The notes under the pieces were generated by a model. That model saw only the letters and a program-made list of their open reading frames with translations, was not told the origin of the DNA and did no database searches. From assembly GCA_044226525.1 (NCBI GenBank), contig JBGAGV010000007.1, positions 62,001-126,000 of the forward strand: a stretch of 64,000 nt of DNA, in the 5' to 3' direction. This document shows, piece after piece, positions 53,355 to 63,012 of the stretch (within the stretch, counting starts at the first letter, position 1; each line of letters starts with the position of its first letter). The stretch is from VFJQ01 sp044226525 (GTDB taxonomy: Bacteria > Verrucomicrobiota > Verrucomicrobiia > Chthoniobacterales > Chthoniobacteraceae). Both the position numbers and the translations under genes were made by a program.

Positions 53355-56300
53355 GGCCTATAGCTAACCCGGTAAAAGCCTTTCGAGCCAGTCAGTCGCG
53401 CCGCGTTGGTATCGGTGTAAGTTCCGTTCGTGTTGGTGGCGGGAAGTGTGAGGGTATCGATCGTCGTCCAGGTCACCATATCGGGCGACCACTGCACCGA
53501 ATAAGGTTTATTCGGCACGGCGTTCCAGCGGAACGTCATCGCGCCCGCTGTCTTGGCGCTCACCTCTACCGGCGGGAAGATGCGCGGAGCCAGCGCAAAG
53601 CTGTGGCTCACGTCGCGGTTGTGCGTCGTGGCGTTCTCGTCGCTGGTGCGGTAAGCCCGCACATATTCGGCCAGGGCCTGACTGGGATTCACCGTCACGC
53701 GAATGTGCCCGGAGTTCGGCAGGAGCACGCCCTGAGTGTATTTGCCATCCCCGGCGCTGCCGAGGGTGACGTAGTTTGCCGTGCCGGGCTGCGGACACTC
53801 GAGATACACGATTCCATCGAGCGTCTGGTAACCGTAGAGGTGATCGTGGCCGTGGAAAACAACGTTCACTTTGTTCGCCACGAGCAGGCTGTGGATCGGC
53901 ATGTCCCAGCCGGAGCGATGCGCGGCAAAGCCATCGCTGCCGTCGCCATTCTTGCCGCCCCATTCGTAATAACCGGCGACTTCCACCCCACCACGCGCCG
54001 CCACGTTCGACGTGACGCCGTCGGCCAGCGTGGTTGTGCCACCAACGATGTGATGCATAAACACGAACTTATACCTTGCGCTGCTGTTCTGGAGCGTCGC
54101 TTTCAGCCAGTCGTATTGCGCCTTCCCTAGCGTCCACTGCCACGCATCGTTCCCCTGGTTTGGATTCGAGGTCGTGTTCCAGAAGGGATCGAGCACGATG
54201 AAGAGGGCGTCCCCCCATTCCCAGGCGTAGTAATCCTCGAGCAGGCCGAGCGTCCCACCCGTGTAGTCCTTCGGCGTGCCATTGCCCGTGTAGAAGGTGT
54301 TTGGCGTCGGCGCTGGATAGTAGGCTTTGCGCGCCTTGAGATTCCACGCCGGGACGTTATTCTGCTTGTCGGTCGCGGCATTAAACAAATAACCGTATTC
54401 GGCCTCATGGTTCCCGAGCGTGTAAAAATATGGCACCGAGTGACACGCGAGTTCGAAAAAGTTGCGGAAGATCGACGCACGCAGGCTCACGCTGCTCTGA
54501 CTGAGCGGGCCGCCGCCATACTGCGCAGGCACCCCGGCCACCGTGTCCGCCATTTTATCGGTCATAAAGATGTCGCCGAGATCGACGTGAAAATCCGGCT
54601 GATCCACCGCTAGATTCGACATGGCGCGGGTGAGCAGCGTCACGTCGGTATTGAAATCGAGGTGCGGGTCGGCCGTGACCGTGAAGACAAACGACGATCC
54701 GCGCGCCCGTGCGGTGCGGAAGCTGCGCTCACCGCGCGCCGCGTAAGCTCCTCCGCTTCCCGCCACGCGATGCCGCAGGCGGTAGTAATATTTCGTGTCC
54801 GGCTGAAGACCACTGAGCGCGATGCGAAGCGGACCATTAGCCGCCGCAAAGGTCGCGGGCGTGGTCCCATTCGGATAGCTGCCAGGCGTCGTGCCGTATT
54901 GCACATAGACTTCCTGATCGGTCGCCATCGCCGCGGTCACGGTTACGCCCGTGTCGGTGGGGATGGTGAGAAACTCCGCATTCACGATCGTCGCGTCGGT
55001 GAGATACGGATTCACCGTGTAGGTTCCGTTGCTCGAGGTGGTCGTCGCGCTGTTGGTGTCGGTCGCCTTGACGCGATAAGTCACCGCCGTGCTGCCGTTC
55101 TGTGCCGGGACCTGCGCGCCAAAGGTGCCATCCCCCACCACTCCATCCCCGTGCAAGCCGTCGTCATACATGGTGACCGCCACCGTCGGCGGCGCGGTCG
55201 TCTTGACTACCACGATGTCGTCCACATTCACGCGCGGCACTCGGGTCGGCTGCGTCGGATTGGAACCGGTCGCGGAGAAGCGCAGCTTGATATTGCCGTT
55301 CACCTCCGTGCTCGGGTCGAGATCGTAGTGATATTTGGTAAAGCCATGGTTAAGGGTCGTCGCGCTCGCAGCAATCGGGCTGGCCGACGTGTTCACGTAG
55401 GCCGACGTGTTCATCACGAAAGTCGTGCTGTTCGTGATCGAACTCACGGTCGCGTTCGCCGCGAAATAAGTCGCAGCAAAATTGACCGACTGCGCCGAGG
55501 CGACAGTTGAATTCACCGTCATCGTAAACTGGGTGCTGGAATCGATGGTCAGAATGCGCGCGCCATTCGGGATGCCCGTGCTGCCGGTGAGGAACATGCC
55601 CTCCTTGAGGTTCGCGGTCGTTGTGCCGGTCACGATCGGGCTCGTCGGGCCGGCGGTGCCGCTCACATATACGATCGGCCCCACCACACTGCGCCCCGAA
55701 CTCAAACCGGTCGTGTCCGCGCAAGTCACGGTGGTGCTGCCGGTCGTGCTGCCAGTGGGATTCGTCACCACATTCGTGAGGCTCACCGTTTTGCTATTCC
55801 AATCCTCACTCAACCGCGTGTTCCACGTGCCGCTGGTGTTCATCACAGCCAGGCTCCAGCTGTTGTTGTTCGTTGCCGCCAGATCGCGAGTTTGGACGTA
55901 AAACTCGACGTAACCCGACGTGGCTCCCGCCAGACTGATGGGGGAACCCGTCTCAATCGTCACCGCGGTCGCACTCGTGTTCTGAAACTCCACGGCCGCA
56001 CCCGCGGCAGTGAGAGCAAGCGGCGAACCGGGAGTCGTCGGCGCCACATTCATGGCAAAGTGCGTCGCGTCCGTCACGCTGGCGACCGTGGCATTGTTCG
56101 CGAGGCCGGTGCCGGAGAGAGCCATCCCATTCACCAGGCCAGCGGTGCTGTCGCAGGTCACGGCGGTGCCCGCCACAGTGGTGCAATTCGTAAGCGTTGC
56201 CCCCGCGGCCGTGAGCGTTAAATTCGAACCACCGCCCGTCGCGGCTGGTGAAATGGTGAACGTCACTCCATCTGGGGAGATGCCGGTGATGATGGTGTTC

Positions 56301-59300
56301 CCAGTCGAACTCCCGCTCGTGCTACCTGAAATGTTCGGGCCAGTGAGCAGCATTCCCGTCCAGAGGTTGGCAGTGCTCGCGCAGGTCACCGTCGAAGTGC
56401 CGTTGGTCGAACAACCAGTAAGGACAACGGGCGTCGTGTTGTTCGACTGCCCCACAGCCTGCCGCACCGTGCCGGCACCGGGCGTGAGCCACTGATTCAG
56501 GGCCCCAAGGTTGGTGCTGTTCACGCCGCTGGGCCAGTTGTTGCTGGTGGTGTTGCTGAAAATTTCCCGAAAGACGGGCGTGCTGACCGGCGTGCCGAGA
56601 TCGTAAAGCAGTTGCACCTGCGTCAGCACCGCACCAGCTCCCGGCTGCACCTGCGCGGTGACATACACCGGATCGAGATAAGTTGGCGCAGTCGGCCCGG
56701 TTGTGACATTCGCAACGACGGGCACGAGCGGAGTGTAATTCCCCACCACCGACGCGGTGCTCGTATTCCCCGCGCTGTCGGTGGCAGTCGCGGTAGGTGT
56801 GTTCTGACCGACACTCACCGGCACGTTCGCGGACCAATGCGCATATTGATCGGAAGTCGTCGCCCCCACCCCGTCCACCGTCACCGACGCAATGCCGGAA
56901 AGGGCATCGCTCGACGTGCCTTGGATGTTGATCGTCCCCTGCGTCGTGACGAATCCATTCGCCGGACTGGTGATTGCCACCGTCGGATTGACGGCGTCCT
57001 TCGTTGTGGAGACCGTGTTACTGAAGACCGAAGTCGTCGTGCTATCCGTCGCCGTCGCCCGGAAATAATACGTCATGCCGTTGGTCAGGCCGCTGAATGT
57101 TGCACTCGTCATGACAACTGTCTGAGTGGCGAGAATGCTCGCAAACGTCGCGCTGGTGGAAGCCTGCACCGTGTAACCGGTGGCCGTAGCGACCACCGGC
57201 CACGTGACCGTTTGCGAGGTGCCATTCGTGTAAGCCGGCACCCCCGCCAGCACCGGTGCGCTGACGGCGACGGTCAGCGTCCCGGCCACGCTGGTCGTGC
57301 TGCCCCCAACATTCGAGATGACAACGTCGTAGGTGCCGGCGTCACTCAACGTCGCCCCGGTGATCGTGAGCTTCGTTGTGTAAACACCCGTGACAAGCGC
57401 GCTGGTGGGATCGGTCACCTGCGTGGCGCTGGTCGAACCGGAGATCGTGCCGCCGTCCGTGAGGTTCACTCCGTTCTTTCGCCAATGCACCGTCGGTGCC
57501 TTGTAACTCTTGAAAGGCGCATAGAGCTCGATCGTGCCGCCCTGGGGGACACTGTTTGTGATCAGCGCCGGCCCAATGTAAGGCGGATAGTCAATCGGCG
57601 CGATGCTGGTGATCGCCGCCGTGAGCGTGGACACGATGGTCGCATAGGCGCCGTTTGCCGAAAGATCGGTCGTCTCCTGCGGATCGTCGGTGAGATTATA
57701 GAGCTCGACGGGGAAGGTATTGCCGACGTGATTGCGGATCAGCTTGAAGTCCTTGGTTCCGCCATTCACGGGCTCGGTGAATTTGTCGATGGCAATGGGC
57801 GCATCGCTCACCGTGACCAGCGTTGAACCGCGCGAGGCAGTGGTGGCATTGTTATTCGCCGCGAGCAGCGAGGGCCAGAGATTAATGCCATCGAGCGGTT
57901 TGCCCGGCGAATTCTGCGGTGTCACTCCCGCCGCCGCGCAAATCGTGGGAAACACGTCGCCGACCCACATGTATTGATTGCTAATGACATTGGACGGCAG
58001 CACGCCCGGCCAGCGAATACCGGCCACCTCACGCATCCCGCCTTCGTAGCTGTCACCTTTCGTGCCGCGCAACGGGAGATTCAGGGAGCCTTTGGTCGTG
58101 TCACCGCCATTATCGCCAAACCACAGGACGAGCGTGTTGTTCGTGATCCCCGCAGTATCAAGCGCGGTGAGCACCCGGCCCATCGCGGCATCCATGCCAT
58201 CGACCGCCGCCGCCAGCGTGCGGCGGCCGACATCGGCAATACCCGCATATTTCGCGAGCAAATCCGGCGGCGCGGAGATTGGGCCATGGATGGAATTGAA
58301 CGCGACATAGAGCAGCAGCGGCTTGCTCGGGTCGCGGTTCTGAATGTGCGAGACCGCCTTGTCCGCGAGCAGATCGGGCGACCAGCCGCCGTGTCCCTGC
58401 GAATCGGTGTGCTCGCTCGGGCCATCCACCTGCACCCCATTCAGCCACCAATCGGGAATGTCCTGGCTCAGCGTCTCAGCCGAGCGATGCGTGAAGTAGT
58501 CGATCGCTCCGCTGTATTGTCCGTAGTGCGAAAGCCAGCCGCGATGATGCGGCGCGTATTCCGTGCCTTCCTGAATGACCCGCGTATTCACACCGTTCAC
58601 GGTCGTGAAACTCTCATTCTTATCCGAACCGCCCATATGCCATTTGCCGACCATGTAGCTCTGGTAACCCGCCGCATCGAACGTCTGCGGCATGATGTGC
58701 TCGCTCAGATCGAGGCCGCGCGTGTTGTTCGTCCCGTGGCGAATTGCATTTCGTCCCGTGAGCAAAGTCGAGCGCGTGACGCTGCAAACGGTCGTCGCGT
58801 AAAACCGCTCCAACCGGATCGACCCCGAGAGTGTCGTGCCAAAGCTATCCATGTTCGGCGTCTGAATCGGCACCTGCCCAGGTGCGGTGTGATAGCCCAC
58901 ATCCGCCCAACCCTGATCGTCGGTCACGATGATCACAATATTCGGCGGCACCTTGGTCGTCAGCGAGAAGGCAAACGAAGCGGTATGGCCCACGCTGTCC
59001 GTGACCGTGGCTGTAAAGCTGTAGGTTCCAGCAGTCGCGGGCGCGCCGGCAAAGGTGCCGTCGCTGCCAAGCGTCACGCCGGGCGGGAGCGAACCAGCCG
59101 TCACACTCCACGTATAAGGTCCAGTGCCACCGGTCGCGCTCAGGCTCTGCGTATAAGGCGCACTGGTCAGCGCACCGGGCAGGGGTGACGTGGTGCTGAC
59201 GGCCAGCGGCGCAGTCGTCGTGTAGCCACCCGCGCTCGCCAGGGTCGTCACGACGCTCGTGTTATCGGTAGCGGTGATCGAAAATGCGATGTTCGTGCCG

Positions 59301-62300
59301 GTCGCGAAAGCGGGAAGTTGCACGCCGTAAACGCCGTCACCCGCAGCGCCATCGCCATGCAAGCCATCGTCCAGCATCGTCACCGTGACGGGCGCCACGC
59401 CGGTCACCGTTTTGACGACGATATCATCGACAAAAGCTCTCGTGGCCGTCGGCCCTCCCACCCCGTTTCCGACTAACTGGAAACGCATCTTCACGTTATT
59501 AGTCAGCTCGCCCGCCACGAGGTCATAGTGATTGAGTTGGAACGTGCTGTGCGCCGTGCCGGTCAGGTCGCTCGCACGGGTGTTCCACGTTGATCCTCCA
59601 TCGGGCGAGATCTGGAAGATCCAGCCCTGCCCCACGGTGACGTTTGTGTTCGTGGTGTAAAATTCGACGTAACCGGAGAGTCCTCTTGTGTCGATCGGGT
59701 TCACCGTCGTGACCATGGTCTGCGCCGCCGTCGCCGATCCTTTGCTCAGTTGCAGACCACATTGATTGCCCTGGCCCGCCGGCGTGTGATTCGCTGCGGT
59801 GTTCTGGGTAACATTCCCCGCTCCAGCTTGCGTGATGACCGTCCAGTTATAGACGCCGACGCCATCCCACGGATTCGTGACCGTGGCGCTGGCTGCCATG
59901 GTTTCGTTGAAGACCGTGTTCGTGGCCTGAGAGCCCACCGTATACGTAAGCTGCACCTGGGAGATGGTGCGTCCCGCACTCGGGATGATCTTCGCCGTTA
60001 CGTAAGGCGTGTCGGTGCTCGTCGGCGCGCCCGGGTTCACGGTCACATTTCCGATGACGGGAATCGTGCCGGAAAGATTCACATCGAAGGCCGCGCCAAC
60101 CGCCGTGTCGCTGCTTGCGATGTGCAAGGCCGCCGAGTAGGTGGCCGCGGTCGTTGCGCTGAATACGACGTTGAAGCTGAGGCTGGCATTCGGCGCCAGC
60201 ACCGTTCCGTTGGCGGGGGCTCCACCGAGGGTAAAGTTGGTCCCGGCGTTCGCTCCATCGAGCGTCACGCTGTTGATCGTGAGCGAAGTAACGCCCGTGT
60301 TTGTGACGGTAAACGTTTTCGCGCCCGCCCCCGTGTAACCGATGGTGCTGACGTTATCAGTCAGCGTGTTGCCCGCCTGCGCCACGGCAATCTGGGTGGT
60401 GTCCGAGGTGGTTCTCACCGCAAAGACGGGGTAACTCGCGGTCTTCAGTTCGTAGCTAATGATGCCCTGCGCATTGCGCTGCGGGCTGGAGGTCGTGTTG
60501 ACGCCCGCTTCAACCAGCCACGCTTCCGTCGTCATCGCGCCTTTCACCGTGGTGGAAGACCAGTAGGCGGTAGGTTTCACCAGCGCTTTCAGCGTGAGGC
60601 CGGAGCCCGCGACAATGCCGGTGCCGCTCACCACTGTAAACGTGCCCGTGCCCACCGTCTGGATGACTGGTGGGGACGCCATCGGAAGGTAACTATTCGC
60701 GACGCTCACCGTGTCCACCAGCACCATGCCGGGAATCAGCCCGGTCGTATCGGCGCAGGTGATCGTCGTCCCGCCAGCGGTGGTCGTGCAATTCGTGAGC
60801 GTCTTGGCGAACATCGTGCGGTTGAGGCTCGGCTTGAGGTTGGTGGCGCTCGTCGCCGTGGCGAGGGTGTAGTCCGTCAGCGTCTGGAGTTCCTTGATAT
60901 TCGGCAGCCGCCAGTCGGAGTAGCCGCCGAGCGACAGATTTTCCGCGTAGCTCAACGCGGCGTCCCACGTCGTGGCCGGGCCAGGAAGCTGCGTCCACAT
61001 CAGCCCCGTATCGAGGTCGGTGATGGTGCCATCCCCGTTGTTCTGGTAGTTGTGCGCGTTGGTCGATTTCGCGCCGCGAACGTAGCGGGCATGGTAGCGG
61101 AAGGCCCCACCGGCGCTCAGGGTTTCCGCTTTCGGCTTCGGGCCGAGCCCCCCGCCGGAATTGCCGCACCACAAATTGGTCGTGCTCGTGCCAAAGACGT
61201 CGCTCGTCCACCAATACTCCGCCGCGCCATTCGGGTTGCTCGGGAAATAGGAGGTGTCGAGCGCAGCGGGGTTGCCGTTGTTGTGATTGAAGATGCCGAA
61301 AAGCTCGCTCGGGGTGGGTAGCCGCCAGTCGGTGTAGCCACCGGTCGTAATGCCTGTCGCATTCGCCACCGCGACTTCCCAGGTCGATTCACCGTTATCT
61401 ACTTTCTGCCACATCAGGCCCGTCACATTGTCGGTCACGGTGCCGTTGCCGTTGTCGATGAACGACTGCGACCGAATCGAATAATCTGCGTCTTCGCCGA
61501 ACGTCGCGGTCGTGTCGAGAACCTGACTGGTATCGGGAATGGCGTTCTGACTCGCGCTCGCCATGATGTAAGCGGCCAGTCGATTCCCGGCTGCCGTGCC
61601 CGCGGTGGGCGTGTAAGTCGTCGTCGTAGTGCCGCTCGGAAGCCGCCACGTTACAGTCATGGTGCGCGGGTTCACCTGGCGATTGATCGTCCAGCACTCG
61701 TCGTAGCTCGTGCCGCTGATACTTACCCGCATGAGATACGCATCTACCGAAGCCGTTCCACCTACGTTTTCGGTCAGATTCCCCGAGCCATCGGTGGTGA
61801 GCGCTACGGGATTTTTGAAGGCGATGATGGAAGCGCCACTGACCGGCTGCGCAGTGTAACCGCCGGTGCCCGACGCGCGAATGCTCCCGACCTCCGGCTG
61901 GCCATCGACCTGTCCGCCGAAATTCACGACCGTGCCGCGAAAGGCCGTCATCGTGTAAGGCGACTGCGGCGTGCCGTAGGGATGTGAGGCGTCCACCGTG
62001 TTCGTGCCGATGGCATGATAGTGATAGCCCCAGCCGTTGCCGACATCGTGGCCGCCATTCGCGTCGAGCGCCTGCCGCGCGGTGCCGTCGGGTTCCACGT
62101 AGCCATAAATGGGATAGCCATCGAGCGCCCAGGCGACCGGTTTGTCATCGCTCAGCGGCCCACCGAAACGCGTCGAGAGGTGCATCGGGATGATGTGGTA
62201 GTGGTAATCGTCCGCGAGTCCGCAGTGCCCGCCATACGCATCGAGTTCGCCGATCTCGTAAGACACTCGTCCGGTATTGTTCGCCGGGTTGAAGATCGCG

Positions 62301-62935
62301 ACACCATTTGAAGCGAGGGCGATCGCACCGCGCTGAAAGTTGTTCGAAGTCGAGCCGGGGGTGAAGATGGTCGTGGGAGAACCGGCAGCCGCTGGCACGA
62401 GCGGCAGGCGCCAGTAATTCGGTTGCCCGTAGCCGAGTGAACCGGCATTATTTTCCGGGTTCGTCGTGCTCGCAAAATAGGCCGCCGGCACCGGAATCTG
62501 CTGCTGCCATGAGGTGATGCCGACCATTTTGTTCGGCATGCCGTCGGGCATGTTATCGGATTCCTCATAGAAGGTCGTCCCGTCCCAATAGTAGCGCACC
62601 TTCGGCTTGAACGGCGCAAACGACGCAGCCATGAGGGCGCCGTTCCCGAGGGGCGGAGTGTAGAGATTCGTTCCCGGGCCGCTCACTACGCCGGTGAACA
62701 TCCAGGGGTTGACCAGCAACTTCGCCGCCAGCGCCGAAAGCCCCCTCCGTTGAGGCGCTGCCGGACGATTCGTCCGCACCATGCGGCTCCCGATCGGCAC
62801 ACGATTTCCGGCGAAAAACGACGGCGGGTTGAGTCCGCGATCCAGATGCGAATGCGAGACATCGCGCGAGAGATCGTGCGCGAGCGCGGGCATGGCAGCG
62901 AGGAGCAAAGCAAGAGCGTGGGAGCGAACTTTCAC
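53351..62935 (-). CDS. Giant secreted multi-module protein: YHYH + 2 Lcl + sulfatase + metallophosphoesterase
   Basis: 3194 residues from the GTG at 62935. Order: signal peptide (1-19); YHYH domain (about 90-350, GGHCGLADDYHYH near 235-248); Lcl/DUF1566 domains (about 480-625 and 630-840, GGYTDWRLP and GGYSDWRLP); choice-of-anchor-D-like domain (865-958); module 1 ending DDGLHGDGAAGDG (960-1205); Ig-like domain (1240-1325); sulfatase domain (about 1328-1779, VTDDQGW, C1384 in CSVTR, GKWHMGG); Ig-like and Fn3 domains (1780-2065); module 2, a longer copy of module 1 (2070-2640); Fn3-like domain (2645-2750); metallophosphoesterase (2752-3050, TADPHLDF, LGNHEAE, HGHDHLYG); C-terminal beta domain. 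Two separate hydrolase domains in one exported chain are unusual. It is divergent from the regulator gene and coupled to the CC-motif gene. Confidence 0.92.
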   Translation of the reverse strand: MKVRSHALALLLAAMPALAHDLSRDVSHSHLDRGLNPPSFFAGNRVPIGSRMVRTNRPAAPQRRGLSALAAKLLVNPWMFTGVVSGPGTNLYTPPLGNGALMAASFAPFKPKVRYYWDGTTFYEESDNMPDGMPNKMVGITSWQQQIPVPAAYFASTTNPENNAGSLGYGQPNYWRLPLVPAAAGSPTTIFTPGSTSNNFQRGAIALASNGVAIFNPANNTGRVSYEIGELDAYGGHCGLADDYHYHIIPMHLSTRFGGPLSDDKPVAWALDGYPIYGYVEPDGTARQALDANGGHDVGNGWGYHYHAIGTNTVDASHPYGTPQSPYTMTAFRGTVVNFGGQVDGQPEVGSIRASGTGGYTAQPVSGASIIAFKNPVALTTDGSGNLTENVGGTASVDAYLMRVSISGTSYDECWTINRQVNPRTMTVTWRLPSGTTTTTYTPTAGTAAGNRLAAYIMASASQNAIPDTSQVLDTTATFGEDADYSIRSQSFIDNGNGTVTDNVTGLMWQKVDNGESTWEVAVANATGITTGGYTDWRLPTPSELFGIFNHNNGNPAALDTSYFPSNPNGAAEYWWTSDVFGTSTTNLWCGNSGGGLGPKPKAETLSAGGAFRYHARYVRGAKSTNAHNYQNNGDGTITDLDTGLMWTQLPGPATTWDAALSYAENLSLGGYSDWRLPNIKELQTLTDYTLATATSATNLKPSLNRTMFAKTLTNCTTTAGGTTITCADTTGLIPGMVLVDTVSVANSYLPMASPPVIQTVGTGTFTVVSGTGIVAGSGLTLKALVKPTAYWSSTTVKGAMTTEAWLVEAGVNTTSSPQRNAQGIISYELKTASYPVFAVRTTSDTTQIAVAQAGNTLTDNVSTIGYTGAGAKTFTVTNTGVTSLTINSVTLDGANAGTNFTLGGAPANGTVLAPNASLSFNVVFSATTAATYSAALHIASSDTAVGAAFDVNLSGTIPVIGNVTVNPGAPTSTDTPYVTAKIIPSAGRTISQVQLTYTVGSQATNTVFNETMAASATVTNPWDGVGVYNWTVITQAGAGNVTQNTAANHTPAGQGNQCGLQLSKGSATAAQTMVTTVNPIDTRGLSGYVEFYTTNTNVTVGQGWIFQISPDGGSTWNTRASDLTGTAHSTFQLNHYDLVAGELTNNVKMRFQLVGNGVGGPTATRAFVDDIVVKTVTGVAPVTVTMLDDGLHGDGAAGDGVYGVQLPAFATGTNIAFSITATDNTSVVTTLASAGGYTTTAPLAVSTTSPLPGALTSAPYTQSLSATGGTGPYTWSVTAGSLPPGVTLGSDGTFAGAPATAGTYSFTATVTDSVGHTASFAFSLTTKVPPNIVIIVTDDQGWADVGYHTAPGQVPIQTPNMDSFGTTLSGSIRLERFYATTVCSVTRSTLLTGRNAIRHGTNNTRGLDLSEHIMPQTFDAAGYQSYMVGKWHMGGSDKNESFTTVNGVNTRVIQEGTEYAPHHRGWLSHYGQYSGAIDYFTHRSAETLSQDIPDWWLNGVQVDGPSEHTDSQGHGGWSPDLLADKAVSHIQNRDPSKPLLLYVAFNSIHGPISAPPDLLAKYAGIADVGRRTLAAAVDGMDAAMGRVLTALDTAGITNNTLVLWFGDNGGDTTKGSLNLPLRGTKGDSYEGGMREVAGIRWPGVLPSNVISNQYMWVGDVFPTICAAAGVTPQNSPGKPLDGINLWPSLLAANNNATTASRGSTLVTVSDAPIAIDKFTEPVNGGTKDFKLIRNHVGNTFPVELYNLTDDPQETTDLSANGAYATIVSTLTAAITSIAPIDYPPYIGPALITNSVPQGGTIELYAPFKSYKAPTVHWRKNGVNLTDGGTISGSTSATQVTDPTSALVTGVYTTKLTITGATLSDAGTYDVVISNVGGSTTSVAGTLTVAVSAPVLAGVPAYTNGTSQTVTWPVVATATGYTVQASTSATFASILATQTVVMTSATFSGLTNGMTYYFRATATDSTTTSVFSNTVSTTKDAVNPTVAITSPANGFVTTQGTINIQGTSSDALSGIASVTVDGVGATTSDQYAHWSANVPVSVGQNTPTATATDSAGNTSTASVVGNYTPLVPVVANVTTGPTAPTYLDPVYVTAQVQPGAGAVLTQVQLLYDLGTPVSTPVFREIFSNTTSNNWPSGVNSTNLGALNQWLTPGAGTVRQAVGQSNNTTPVVLTGCSTNGTSTVTCASTANLWTGMLLTGPNISGSTSGSSTGNTIITGISPDGVTFTISPAATGGGSNLTLTAAGATLTNCTTVAGTAVTCDSTAGLVNGMALSGTGLANNATVASVTDATHFAMNVAPTTPGSPLALTAAGAAVEFQNTSATAVTIETGSPISLAGATSGYVEFYVQTRDLAATNNNSWSLAVMNTSGTWNTRLSEDWNSKTVSLTNVVTNPTGSTTGSTTVTCADTTGLSSGRSVVGPIVYVSGTAGPTSPIVTGTTTANLKEGMFLTGSTGIPNGARILTIDSSTQFTMTVNSTVASAQSVNFAATYFAANATVSSITNSTTFVMNTSAYVNTSASPIAASATTLNHGFTKYHYDLDPSTEVNGNIKLRFSATGSNPTQPTRVPRVNVDDIVVVKTTAPPTVAVTMYDDGLHGDGVVGDGTFGAQVPAQNGSTAVTYRVKATDTNSATTTSSNGTYTVNPYLTDATIVNAEFLTIPTDTGVTVTAAMATDQEVYVQYGTTPGSYPNGTTPATFAAANGPLRIALSGLQPDTKYYYRLRHRVAGSGGAYAARGERSFRTARARGSSFVFTVTADPHLDFNTDVTLLTRAMSNLAVDQPDFHVDLGDIFMTDKMADTVAGVPAQYGGGPLSQSSVSLRASIFRNFFELACHSVPYFYTLGNHEAEYGYLFNAATDKQNNVPAWNLKARKAYYPAPTPNTFYTGNGTPKDYTGGTLGLLEDYYAWEWGDALFIVLDPFWNTTSNPNQGNDAWQWTLGKAQYDWLKATLQNSSARYKFVFMHHIVGGTTTLADGVTSNVAARGGVEVAGYYEWGGKNGDGSDGFAAHRSGWDMPIHSLLVANKVNVVFHGHDHLYGYQTLDGIVYLECPQPGTANYVTLGSAGDGKYTQGVLLPNSGHIRVTVNPSQALAEYVRAYRTSDENATTHNRDVSHSFALAPRIFPPVEVSAKTAGAMTFRWNAVPNKPYSVQWSPDMVTWTTIDTLTLPATNTNGTYTDTNAARLTGSKGFYRVSYRP
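55360..55765 (-). repeat. Intragenic peptide-repeat insertion in module 2 (second)
   Basis: Encodes TGSTTGSTTVTCADTTGL and a following GMFLTGSTGIPNGA unit, placed between NVVTNP and HGFTKYHYDL. Module 1 of the same protein has no such stretch at the matching place. Confidence 0.55.
55995..56430 (-). repeat. Intragenic peptide-repeat insertion in module 2 (first)
   Basis: Encodes two units of the pattern CsTnGTSTVTCASTANLWTGM and NCTTVAGTAVTCDSTAGL followed by VNGMALSGTGLANNA. Module 1 goes straight through at this place. Confidence 0.55.
60585..60803 (-). repeat. Intragenic peptide-repeat insertion in Lcl domain 2
   Basis: Encodes NCTTTAGGTTITCADTTGL then IPGMVLVDTVSV, lying between the NRTMFAKT and AYWSSTTV parts of the second Lcl domain. 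The first Lcl domain lacks it. Confidence 0.55.
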
Positions 62936-62953
62936 GCGGTCATGCTGCCCGGG

Positions 62954-62975
62954 CCAACCTTAAGCCAACGTGAAG
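62954..62975 (-). promoter_or_regulatory. 11-bp direct-repeat box before the giant gene
   Basis: On the minus strand the half-sites are CTTCACGTTGG and CTTAAGGTTGG, the best direct repeat of the set (9 of 11 identical). The box ends 18 nt before the GTG at 62935. Confidence 0.8.
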
Positions 62976-62990
62976 CGGTTTCCGCGAGCG

Positions 62991-63012
62991 CTTCATCCAT
63001 TCTTAAGGTAAA
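62991..63012 (+). promoter_or_regulatory. 11-bp direct-repeat box before the response-regulator gene
   Basis: On the plus strand the half-sites are CTTCATCCATT and CTTAAGGTAAA. The box ends 18 nt before the ATG at 63031. It lies 15 bp from the giant-gene box in the same divergent gap, which suggests autoregulation. Confidence 0.7.

Noticed and set aside
57974..59188. Plus-strand frame of 404 codons opposite the giant's sulfatase domain
   Set aside because: The minus strand carries intact sulfatase motifs there; the plus frame is Arg-rich shadow.
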